Assembly: GCA_913048145.1 (NCBI GenBank)
Contig: CAJWVP010000046.1
Coordinates: forward strand, 1-12,454
DNA from: an uncultured Rhodospirillaceae bacterium
GTDB taxonomy: Bacteria > Pseudomonadota > Alphaproteobacteria > Rhodospirillales > Casp-alpha2
Reading direction: 5' to 3'
Length of the DNA: 12,454 bases
Numbering within the stretch: the stretch's first letter is position 1; the number at the start of each line of letters is the position of its first letter. Of this stretch, positions 6,482 to 12,454 are shown in pieces. A program made the position numbers and the translations under genes. The notes beneath the pieces are model-generated. The model was not told the DNA's origin. It was given only the letters and a program-made list of their open reading frames with translations, and searched no databases.

Positions 6482-6995
6482 GCACTAACCAACAGCAAGG
6501 ATGGGGCTTACCTGTCTCAGGCTCCAAAAACACTTAAACTTGTCCCACGCCTAAAATGCGTCTGGACGGACAAAATTGAGCGCTGTTCGCCCCTCCCCTG
6601 CGTATGGTCGATATCGTTTAAAGTTCGCGGTCGTCGACTGGCTGCTTGTGGCCTATTTCCCGCTGCTCGTTTGGGCCATGTATGACGCAATCCCGTCGAA
6701 TGACGACGAGACATTCGCCTGGACCACCCTACAGTTATTCGAGGTCGTCGAGGACAATTATATGGCGCATCGGTCCACCGCACCGCGCCACCGCGACTGG
6801 CTTTTCAGAAACCGAACTATCACTTAGCGCAGTCGCGGTCCCAAGACCGACGCGGTGTTGATCCTCCAGATCCGTTAGTTCGACGACACGACTGACAGCG
6901 CCTTCATGCTCTATATTGCGAATTCTCAGACCAACTTCCCGCAGGTCTTGTCCTAAGCACTGATGCGTCTCAAGCTCGACCATCGCAAATCATGG
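6482..6995. other. Interval with no confident gene
   Basis: About 510 bp between the AKR gene and the NDUFAF6-like gene. It holds two mutually overlapping weak candidates: a forward frame at 6576-6827 with a hydrophobic segment (listed separately) and a reverse frame at 6735-6983. The reverse frame is 82 residues, with an ATG 13 nt after the NDUFAF6-like stop and no Shine-Dalgarno sequence. I see no RNA gene, strong terminator or repeat. It may be a decayed gene region. Confidence 0.4.
6576..6827 (+). CDS. Doubtful small membrane ORF (83 aa)
   Basis: This TTG-started forward frame encodes one clear hydrophobic stretch (FAVVDWLLVAYFPLLVWAMY, about residues 17-36) followed by an acidic region and a basic C-terminus. 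I do not recognise it. Codons for roughly residues 17-62 mostly end in G or C, as in the real genes nearby, which argues for past or present coding. Only a weak GGACGGA lies before the TTG. No partner gene follows in the same direction. It could be a fragment of a decayed membrane protein gene or a chance frame. Confidence 0.25.
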   Translation: MSAVRPSPAYGRYRLKFAVVDWLLVAYFPLLVWAMYDAIPSNDDETFAWTTLQLFEVVEDNYMAHRSTAPRHRDWLFRNRTIT

Positions 6996-7895
6996 CTAGT
7001 AGCGGCCCGCCTGGGCCCATAACCACAACCGGATCATATCAAGAGGCCCGGGTTCGTCGGGACGTGGAGGGCGTTTCGTTGGATTGAAATCCACCCGCCG
7101 AAGCCGGTTCAGCGCCATGCCAGCCAAGGCGCCGGGGAGCAAAGCCGCACGCATGGGTGCAGGCAGCACGTCTCGCCGAGAGCGCGCCCTGCGAAGGGCC
7201 TCTTCCGCCGCCTCGGCAACCAACCGCAGGGACGCGACAACATGGTCCGGTGGCGCGGCGTCAGCCCGCAAGGCCTTCAGGTCCGCCGCTGTCACGCGGC
7301 CGGCCGCACCATTCGGTCCCGGCGGCAGATACAGCCAACCACGCGCCGCGTGCAACGGCGCCGCCCATAGCAGTCGTGACAATCCCCAAGCCCGAGCAAC
7401 GCCAGCGGCGGCAGCCTTGGTGCCGTCGGCGGCCTTAGGGTCGACAATCCGGACGGCAAGATTCTGGATGATGCCAGCCGTCCGATCCACGTAGCGGTAA
7501 AGGTCATCCATATGGGCTGGTGGTGCTGGCGCCAAATCATCGGCGTGGGCCTGCACCAAGCTCAATAAATCAACGGTATCGATCCCCCGGTCCCGAGCCA
7601 CGCGGTCCATGGCCTGGACCACCGGGTGATTGGGAGCGGTTCCGCTCCCAAGCCTTTCGGCCGCATCGTACCACCACTTCAGGCGCAGTTGACCGACCAC
7701 GGGATCGCTCACGGTCAAACGGACCCGGGCAATCTCAAGATTGAAATTGTAGAGTGCTAGCAGGGCATCGTAGTGCTCTTCCGGTGCGAAGAGACAGCAC
7801 AGGAACTGCGGCCGATCACCCTCGCGGAGACGTCTGGCCAGGTCTATATTCCCCACTTCGGGTGCCGAATCGGTGGCGAAATTTGGACTGTTCAT
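6996..7895 (-). CDS. NDUFAF6-like squalene/phytoene synthase superfamily protein
   Basis: This is a 299-residue all-helical isoprenoid-synthase-fold protein of the squalene/phytoene synthase superfamily, closest in pattern to the NDUFAF6 (C8orf38) branch. Helical blocks are visible around FLCCLFAPEEHYDALLALYN (31-50), LRLKWWYDA (70-78), a YRYVDRTAG block (133-141) and a C-terminal WLWAQAGRY. Active prenyl synthases have an Asp-rich DxxxD motif where this protein reads NFNLEIARVRLTVSDP (about 50-65), so it is unlikely to make squalene or phytoene. Mitochondrial NDUFAF6 is needed for complex I assembly, and that role is the best inference here. The ATG at 7895 has AGGTGA 5 nt upstream; ATG 7901 and GTG 7904 are alternatives. 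Confidence 0.88.
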   Translation of the reverse strand: MNSPNFATDSAPEVGNIDLARRLREGDRPQFLCCLFAPEEHYDALLALYNFNLEIARVRLTVSDPVVGQLRLKWWYDAAERLGSGTAPNHPVVQAMDRVARDRGIDTVDLLSLVQAHADDLAPAPPAHMDDLYRYVDRTAGIIQNLAVRIVDPKAADGTKAAAAGVARAWGLSRLLWAAPLHAARGWLYLPPGPNGAAGRVTAADLKALRADAAPPDHVVASLRLVAEAAEEALRRARSRRDVLPAPMRAALLPGALAGMALNRLRRVDFNPTKRPPRPDEPGPLDMIRLWLWAQAGRY

Positions 7896-7928
7896 TCTCA
7901 TCACCTGAGCCCTTCTCCCTTGTGAAAC

Positions 7929-7951
7929 GCCAAAACGCCAGTAGTTTTGGC
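7929..7951. repeat. Perfect inverted repeat in a divergent promoter region
   Basis: GCCAAAAC (7929-7936) and GTTTTGGC (7944-7951) are exact reverse complements around GCCAGTA. The second arm also overlaps the 12-bp palindrome TTTTGGCCAAAA (7945-7956). The site lies between the NDUFAF6-like and PuuD-like genes, within the presumed leader of the former. It could be an operator or an mRNA hairpin. Confidence 0.5.
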
Positions 7952-7959
7952 CAAAAATG

Positions 7960-7989
7960 TTGAAGCCTAGCCGTAAGCGTCTATATATC
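7960..7989 (+). promoter_or_regulatory. Candidate promoter for the PuuD-domain gene
   Basis: TTGAAG (7960-7965) is followed after 16 bp by TATATA (7982-7987); TATATC at 7984 with an 18-bp spacer is an alternative. Transcription would begin near 7994, leaving a leader of about 60 nt. Because TATATA is self-complementary, the same element could serve the divergent gene. Confidence 0.33.
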
Positions 7990-8051
7990 AGAGTACTTAG
8001 ACTGTTTCTAAATTTTCGCGCTTAGCCATTCAGCTTACGGAGGGGACCCCA

Positions 8052-8660
8052 ATGGCAGCTATTCTTTCCAACCTCAGATCCACAGTTATCAGCGGCTTCA
8101 TTCTGGCGGCGCTGTTGTTCGGCATGTACTACGGACACGGCGACTACGACGGCGAAGCCTTCGGCAAGTTCCTGTTCCGCTGGCTGCACGTTATCAGCGG
8201 CGTCATGTGGATCGGCCTGCTCTATTACTTCAACTTTGTCCAGATTCCCAACATGCCGAATATCCCGGACGAGCAGAAACCGGCAATCGGAAAGGTTATA
8301 GCGCCAGCAGCGCTGTGGTGGTTCCGCTGGGGCGCCATGGCCACCATTATCACTGGGCTGATCCTAGCATGGATGAACGGATATATCGTCCAGGCCCTGA
8401 GCCTTGGTTTTGTGGAAGGCGGCACCACCGGCCATCTCATGATCGGCATCGGCATGTGGCTTGGCACCATCATGTTCCTTAATGTCTGGCTCGTCATTTG
8501 GCCGAACCAGCAAAAGGCACTCGGCTTGGTGGAAGTAGACGCGGATACAAAAGCCGCCGCCGCCCGCACGGCCATGCTGTTCTCCCGAACCAACACTCTC
8601 CTGTCGATACCCATGCTTTTCGCTATGGTCTCGGCGCAAGGTCTTTATAACGTGTCCTAA
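8052..8660 (+). CDS. Stand-alone PuuD-type (urate oxidase N-terminal) membrane protein
   Basis: This 202-residue integral membrane protein matches the membrane domain of PuuD-type urate hydroxylases. Full PuuD has this domain fused to a C-terminal cytochrome c; here the protein ends before any heme-binding CxxCH, so it is the membrane part only. Likely transmembrane segments lie near residues 11-27, 42-64, 88-112, 126-150 and 180-198. His46 (RWLHVISGVMWIG), His128 (GHLMIGIGMW) and His29 are candidate heme or metal ligands. No purine-degradation gene is nearby, so urate oxidation is not supported by context. The ATG at 8052 has GGAGGGG 6 nt upstream. The gene has its own terminator and sits, reversed, between two genes of opposite orientation. 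Confidence 0.85.
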   Translation: MAAILSNLRSTVISGFILAALLFGMYYGHGDYDGEAFGKFLFRWLHVISGVMWIGLLYYFNFVQIPNMPNIPDEQKPAIGKVIAPAALWWFRWGAMATIITGLILAWMNGYIVQALSLGFVEGGTTGHLMIGIGMWLGTIMFLNVWLVIWPNQQKALGLVEVDADTKAAAARTAMLFSRTNTLLSIPMLFAMVSAQGLYNVS

Positions 8661-8682
8661 CTGGAGTTCCGATAAAATAGGG

Positions 8683-8708
8683 AAACGGGGCCTTCGGGCC
8701 CCGTTTTT
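8683..8708 (+). terminator. Rho-independent terminator after the PuuD-domain gene
   Basis: A 10-bp GC-rich stem (AAACGGGGCC pairing with GGCCCCGTTT) closes on a stable TTCG tetraloop and runs into five T residues at 8704-8708. It starts 22 nt after the stop codon. On the reverse strand the stem is followed by only three T residues, so it would be a weaker terminator for the operon coming from the right. Confidence 0.93.
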
Positions 8709-8780
8709 CGTGACCGATTAACGGCGCTTGCGACAGGGTCGCCAACCGATTAGCTAACCAGGGTCATACTTAGGTGCGTC

Positions 8781-9155
8781 CTAATTCACGGCAATTAACG
8801 CAGCGACGGCTTCGCGTTCTTCCGTCAATAAGACATTGAACGTCCGACACGCGGCGCCCGTATCCATCCATTCCAGACTGATGCCTCGCGCCTTGAGTTC
8901 GGCGCGGAGATCGGGCGGTGGGGCCATAAACCCAGTGCCGCAGCCAACAACCAAGATCCCAGGTTCGTCAATAACAGGCCCCAGACCACCCAAGGTGATG
9001 ACGCCGGGATCGATAACCGACCATAGAAGAGTTTTCTCCCGTGCCACCAGAACGGATCCCTCATAGGCCTCGCCACCAATGCGGAAGCGCCCGCCACCAT
9101 AGCTTTGGATTAGCTGGCGCCCAGTTGGAACGGCAGGGGTGAGATCAAGCGAAAT
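8781..9155 (-). CDS. MTH938/NDUFAF3-like domain protein, unusual start
   Basis: This is a small soluble MTH938-domain protein; the human relative NDUFAF3 is a complex I assembly factor. Family marks are DLTPAVPTGRQLIQSYG near the start, FRIGGEAYEGSVLV, LVVGCGTG (about 68-75) and the C-terminal signature WMDTGAACRTFNVLLTEER (96-114). The conserved N-terminus has no ATG, GTG or TTG. Reading upstream, the only candidates are an ATT at 9155-9153, one codon after the secF TAA and in the same frame, or a GTG at 9047 that would delete the first 36 residues, including family-like sequence. I give the ATT-started span (124 aa) because the protein homology begins there. It is the last gene of the yajC-secD-secF operon. 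Confidence 0.85.
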   Translation of the reverse strand: MSLDLTPAVPTGRQLIQSYGGGRFRIGGEAYEGSVLVAREKTLLWSVIDPGVITLGGLGPVIDEPGILVVGCGTGFMAPPPDLRAELKARGISLEWMDTGAACRTFNVLLTEEREAVAALIAVN

Positions 9156-9158
9156 GGC

Positions 9159-10115
9159 TTACCGCAACTCTTCGGTGGCCATCTCCGGATCGGCTTCGTC
9201 GTCATCCTCTCCGGCCAAAGCGCCGCCACGGTTCACGTTCAGATACATAAGCATGGGGACTGCCAGGCATATGGACGAGTAGGTTCCGATGATGACGCCC
9301 CAGATCATGGCGAAGGAGAAGTCCTTGATCACCGCGCCACCAAGGAAATATAGCGCCAGCAATGCCAGCAACGTGGTCACCGAGGTCATAACGGTACGTG
9401 ACAGAGTTTGGTTGACGCTCTCGTTTAGAAGTTCGCCGAAATCCTTCTTCTTGTATTTGCGCAGATTCTCGCGGACGCGGTCATAAACGACAACCGTATC
9501 GTTGATGGAATACCCGGCGATGGTTAGGACCGCAGCAACGGTGGAGAGGTTAAACTCCAGCCCCAACAATGCAAAGATGCCAATCGTGGACAACACGTCG
9601 TGGGTCAATGCCACGATGGCGCCTAGACCGAATTGCCATTCGAAACGGAACCAGATGTAAACTAGAATCGCTAGGATCGCCAAGCTGACGGCCATGACGC
9701 CATCCCAGAACAGCTCCGCCGACACCTTCGGACCGACGAATTCCGTTCGCCGGTAGTCGACGCCCGAGCCCAACGCCGCCTTGACCTTCTCGACGGCGAC
9801 CTGCTGCGCGCCTTCACCGCCTTCCTGGCGCTGCACTCTAATCAGCACATCTGTCGGCTGACCGAATTCCTGCAGGGCAACCTCGCCCAGACCAAGATTG
9901 CCCAGCGTCGTGCGCATGACGCTGATGTCGGCGGCCTTGTCGGTGCGCACTTCCATCAGTATCCCGCCCTGGAAATCGATGCCGTAGTTGAGACCTTTCG
10001 TAAGGAATAACCCGACGGAAGATGTGATCAATACGGCCGAGAAAATAAAGAACATAATCCGCTTCGGAATGAAGCTGATATTGATGTCCGCTGGGATAAA
10101 ACGAAGTCCACGCAT
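9159..10115 (-). CDS. secF: SecF, protein translocase subunit
   Basis: SecF is the partner of SecD in the proton-driven accessory complex that pulls preproteins out of SecYEG on the periplasmic side of the inner membrane. The 318-residue length is usual. Transmembrane segment 1 lies near residues 20-38, followed by the GLNYGIDFQGG motif (41-51), a periplasmic domain to about residue 130, and five further membrane segments. The conserved GYSINDTVVVYDRVREN stretch carries the membrane Asp typical of SecF. The acidic C-terminal tail (EDDDEADPE) is cytoplasmic. The ATG at 10115 follows GGGAAGGG within about 9 nt. It lies 21 bp after secD and its TAA is immediately followed, in frame, by the MTH938 gene. 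Confidence 0.98.
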   Translation of the reverse strand: MRGLRFIPADINISFIPKRIMFFIFSAVLITSSVGLFLTKGLNYGIDFQGGILMEVRTDKAADISVMRTTLGNLGLGEVALQEFGQPTDVLIRVQRQEGGEGAQQVAVEKVKAALGSGVDYRRTEFVGPKVSAELFWDGVMAVSLAILAILVYIWFRFEWQFGLGAIVALTHDVLSTIGIFALLGLEFNLSTVAAVLTIAGYSINDTVVVYDRVRENLRKYKKKDFGELLNESVNQTLSRTVMTSVTTLLALLALYFLGGAVIKDFSFAMIWGVIIGTYSSICLAVPMLMYLNVNRGGALAGEDDDEADPEMATEELR

Positions 10116-10136
10116 ATCTCTATTCCCTTCCCGGCC

Positions 10137-11705
10137 CTAGATCGGCAATTCCGCCGGCCGCGTCCGTCGTAGCCACGTGACCACGAATAACCTCGTCAAC
10201 ATTATGGCCGTGAACATAGAGGTGACGATGCCAATCGCCAGCGTCACCGCGAAGCCCCGGATCGGCCCAGAGCCAAAGATGTAAAGCAGGATAGCCGCGA
10301 TCAGCGTCGTGACGTTGGCGTCAATAATAGTCGTCAACGCCCGACTGTATCCCGCGTCAATGGCCGATATGGGCGTTCGACCCTGGCGGACTTCTTCGCG
10401 AATACGCTCAAAAATCAGAACGTTTGCATCCACGGCCATGCCGATAGTCAGCACGATGCCGGCAATGCCGGGCAATGTCAGCGTCGCTTGTAGCACCGAG
10501 AGCGCGCCCAGAATCAAGAACATGTTCACCGTTAAGGCCACATCGGCCATCAAGCCGAACCGACCGTAGGCGATACCCATGAACACGATGACCAGCACCA
10601 TGCCAATGATCGAGGCGATCTTGCCGGCATCGATAGAATCCTGTCCAAGCCCTGGACCGACAGTCCGCTCCTCGAGGATGGTCAGCGGAGCGGGCAAGGC
10701 GCCAGCGCGTAGCAACAGCGCCAGGTCTGTCGCCTCACGGAAGGAGAAGTTGCCACTAATTTGGCCGCTACCGCCGAGGATCGGCTCACGGATCACCGGG
10801 GCGCTGATGACCGTGCCGTCAAGAACGATCGCGAAGGGGCGGTTGACGTTCGCCGACGTGACGACGCCAAACTTCTTACCGCCACGGGTGTTAAACCGGA
10901 AAGTCACCACTGGCTCGCCAGTTTGTCCGTCCGAGGACGGTTGAGCGTCGACAAGGTCTTCGCCGGATACCATGATCCGTTTACGAATCAGGACGTTCCG
11001 TTCCTGGCCGCTACCGTCATCCATGTGCGGCAACCACTTCGCCCCTGGCGGCGTCCGCGTTAGGTTTTGGCCGCCCGATTGTGCGTGGACCAGATGAAAG
11101 GTCATCTTCGCGGTCTTGCCGATGAGTTGCTTGAGGCGTTCGGGATCTTCAACACCCGGAACTTGCAGAAGAATCCGGTCGTCACCTTGGCGCTGAATGG
11201 TCGGTTCGCGCACGCCCGTTTCGTCGATCCGGCGGCGAATGATTTCCAAGGACTGGGTCAGCGCCGCTGTGCGACGTTTTGCGAGGGTGTCGCTTGTAAA
11301 AGAGATGCGGATGGTGTTGCCGTCGATCTCCGTCTGCGTTCCCGGGTCGATCACGCTGACCGCCGAGCGCGCGGACTCGAACTGTTCGGGCTTGCGGATC
11401 GTCACCTTCGCAGTCTGGCCTTCGATACCGAGCGCACCATAGCCAATCTTGTTTTTACGCAACTCGACGCGCATGGAATCAACCAGCGATTCCAGTTGCT
11501 CTTTGATCACCGTGTTAACGTCGACCTCCAGCAGCAGATGCGATCCCCCCTGCAAGTCAAGGCCCAGGCTGACCTGCTTATGCGGCAGCCAGGTTGGCAG
11601 GCTCTCAGCGGTCTTCTCGTTCAGGAAATTCGGTGTCGAGAACGCGAACCCCAACACACAAACGATGAGGATTAACACGATCTTCCATTTGGCAAAATAA
11701 ACCAT
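10137..11705 (-). CDS. secD: SecD, protein translocase subunit
   Basis: SecD is the larger partner of SecF, an RND-type inner-membrane protein that uses the proton motive force to aid late steps of Sec export. It has 522 residues with an N-terminal membrane anchor (about 7-24), the SLGLDLQGGSHLLLEVD motif (46-62), the periplasmic P1 domain with TGVREPTIQRQGDDRILLQVPG, and five C-terminal membrane segments. The GMAVDANVLIFERIREE stretch holds the conserved membrane Asp linked to proton transport. The ATG at 11705 has only a weak upstream GGAC, so translation may depend on coupling to yajC, whose stop is 24 bp away. Confidence 0.98.
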   Translation of the reverse strand: MVYFAKWKIVLILIVCVLGFAFSTPNFLNEKTAESLPTWLPHKQVSLGLDLQGGSHLLLEVDVNTVIKEQLESLVDSMRVELRKNKIGYGALGIEGQTAKVTIRKPEQFESARSAVSVIDPGTQTEIDGNTIRISFTSDTLAKRRTAALTQSLEIIRRRIDETGVREPTIQRQGDDRILLQVPGVEDPERLKQLIGKTAKMTFHLVHAQSGGQNLTRTPPGAKWLPHMDDGSGQERNVLIRKRIMVSGEDLVDAQPSSDGQTGEPVVTFRFNTRGGKKFGVVTSANVNRPFAIVLDGTVISAPVIREPILGGSGQISGNFSFREATDLALLLRAGALPAPLTILEERTVGPGLGQDSIDAGKIASIIGMVLVIVFMGIAYGRFGLMADVALTVNMFLILGALSVLQATLTLPGIAGIVLTIGMAVDANVLIFERIREEVRQGRTPISAIDAGYSRALTTIIDANVTTLIAAILLYIFGSGPIRGFAVTLAIGIVTSMFTAIMLTRLFVVTWLRRTRPAELPI

Positions 11706-11729
11706 CGGCAGGTCCAGCGCTATTTCGGG

Positions 11730-12278
11730 TTATTGCTTCTTAACTTCTCTGTCGCCGCCGCCAACCTGATTCGCGTCGCCGTCCTTGGCCACCGAGTCTT
11801 CGGTCTCTTCCGGTTCAGGTATAGAATCCGCCTCGTTGTTGGGTTCAGGGGCCGCGTCATTGTTGACCCGACCCTGTTGCTGACCGCCGCCCATTCCGAA
11901 CAGCTTGCCAAGAACGCCACCACCGGGTTTTTGATTGGCGTTCTCGTTGGCGGCACTGCCCTTTACGGGCTCGCCCTTCGTCTGCACGCCGGAAATAAGA
12001 CTGCGCTGGACTTTCACCTTCACGTCCTTGGCGATCTCGACGGTGACCTCGTGTTCGTTATCCACCTTGGTGACCTTGCCGGTGATCCCGCCACCAGTGA
12101 TCACCGTATCGCCGCGCCGGATATTCACCAGCATCTCCTTGTGATCTTTCATCTTCTTCTGTTGTGGACGAATCAGAAGGAAGTAGAAGACAACGAAGAT
12201 AAGGACCAGGGGGAGCATGGCCTCCAGGCCGCTGCCACCACCACCGGCTCCCTGTGCGTAGGCTGATGAAATGAACAT
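11730..12278 (-). CDS. yajC: YajC, Sec translocon accessory subunit
   Basis: YajC associates with SecDF and SecYEG in the inner membrane. A short periplasmic N-terminus rich in Gly is followed by one membrane segment (about 20-36), then the family mark IRPQQKKMKDHKEML and the cytoplasmic domain with IRRGDTVITGGGITGKV. That core ends near residue 100. The remaining ~80 residues form a low-complexity tail rich in Gly, Gln, Asn and acidic residues, making the protein (182 aa) much longer than the roughly 110-residue E. coli form. Such tails are seen in some Alphaproteobacteria and are probably disordered. The ATG at 12278 has AAGGAG 6 nt upstream. It is the first gene of the yajC-secD-secF-MTH938 operon. 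Confidence 0.97.
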   Translation of the reverse strand: MFISSAYAQGAGGGGSGLEAMLPLVLIFVVFYFLLIRPQQKKMKDHKEMLVNIRRGDTVITGGGITGKVTKVDNEHEVTVEIAKDVKVKVQRSLISGVQTKGEPVKGSAANENANQKPGGGVLGKLFGMGGGQQQGRVNNDAAPEPNNEADSIPEPEETEDSVAKDGDANQVGGGDREVKKQ

Positions 12279-12350
12279 CTAGAACTCCTTAATTCCGACA
12301 CCCCGAAGCCATCTTAAGAGGTTTCGACGCACCGTGAGAAAACCTGCGGG

Positions 12351-12378
12351 ACTATACCGGCCCCTGTCTGACTTGCAA
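12351..12378 (-). promoter_or_regulatory. Candidate sigma70 promoter for the yajC-secDF operon
   Basis: On the reverse strand TTGCAA (12378-12373) and TATAGT (12356-12351) are separated by 16 bp. Transcription would begin near 12344, giving a leader of about 66 nt before yajC. The placement and hexamers are good, but this is a consensus match only. Confidence 0.45.
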
Positions 12379-12454
12379 ACGCTTAGGCCCGCGCAAGATT
12401 GTCCCTTCGATAGCTAATATGGGAAGCAATTGCGCGCTTCACACACCCCTCCCC

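Noticed and set aside
7084..7494. Forward 136-residue frame inside the NDUFAF6-like gene
   Set aside because: Ala/Arg/Ser-rich composition typical of the antisense of a GC-rich gene.
8045..8050. GGGGACCCC just before the PuuD-domain ATG as a regulatory hairpin
   Set aside because: A one-base loop cannot fold; it simply includes the ribosome-binding site.
11067..11675. Forward 202-residue frame opposite secD
   Set aside because: Antisense shadow of secD; no start signal or family features.

Overview
The window looks like chromosomal DNA from an alphaproteobacterium, probably a free-living relative of the Rhodospirillales. The evidence is gene content: a DUF1134/EipA envelope protein (a family typical of Alphaproteobacteria), a folate-dependent TrmFO, and a yajC-secD-secF cluster followed by homologues of the mitochondrial complex I assembly factors NDUFAF3 and NDUFAF6. 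GC content is moderately high. I saw no tRNA, rRNA, CRISPR array, transposase, phage gene or long repeat, so this is mostly housekeeping DNA rather than a mobile island.

Layout. The left end (1-1470) holds two perfect short inverted repeats, a doubtful small reverse-strand ORF, a small double-CDGSH iron-sulfur protein (forward) and an unrecognised 151-residue protein (reverse). Next comes a reverse-strand operon (3177 down to 1503): a class I CoA-transferase-like A/B pair joined by an ATGA overlap, with a previously unlisted 28-codon hydrophobic ORF joined to the B gene by a second ATGA overlap. Its promoter-like sequence would place transcription start exactly on the A of the first ATG, which predicts a leaderless mRNA. 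Divergent from this is trmFO (3423-4793). It converges, with a 3-bp gap, on a reverse-strand pair: an aldo/keto reductase (6385-5363) and eipA (5366-4797), which again overlap by ATGA.

The interval 6482-6995 has no confident gene. To its right, on the reverse strand, is an NDUFAF6-like member of the squalene/phytoene synthase superfamily. A forward-strand, stand-alone PuuD-type membrane domain with its own promoter-like region, strong ribosome-binding site and terminator follows. The right end is a reverse-strand operon, yajC-secD-secF-MTH938 (NDUFAF3-like), with a plausible sigma70 promoter at 12351-12378. YajC, SecD and SecF form the accessory complex of the SecYEG translocon. The two flanking genes suggest a link to membrane insertion or assembly of respiratory complex I.

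The observations most worth checking are: the MTH938 gene, whose conserved N-terminus has no ATG/GTG/TTG start and begins with an in-frame ATT one codon after the secF stop; the 28-residue membrane peptide at the end of the CoA-transferase operon; the predicted leaderless start of that operon; and the separation of the two complex I assembly homologues by an oppositely oriented PuuD-domain gene. I found no convincing new multi-gene defence or metabolic system.
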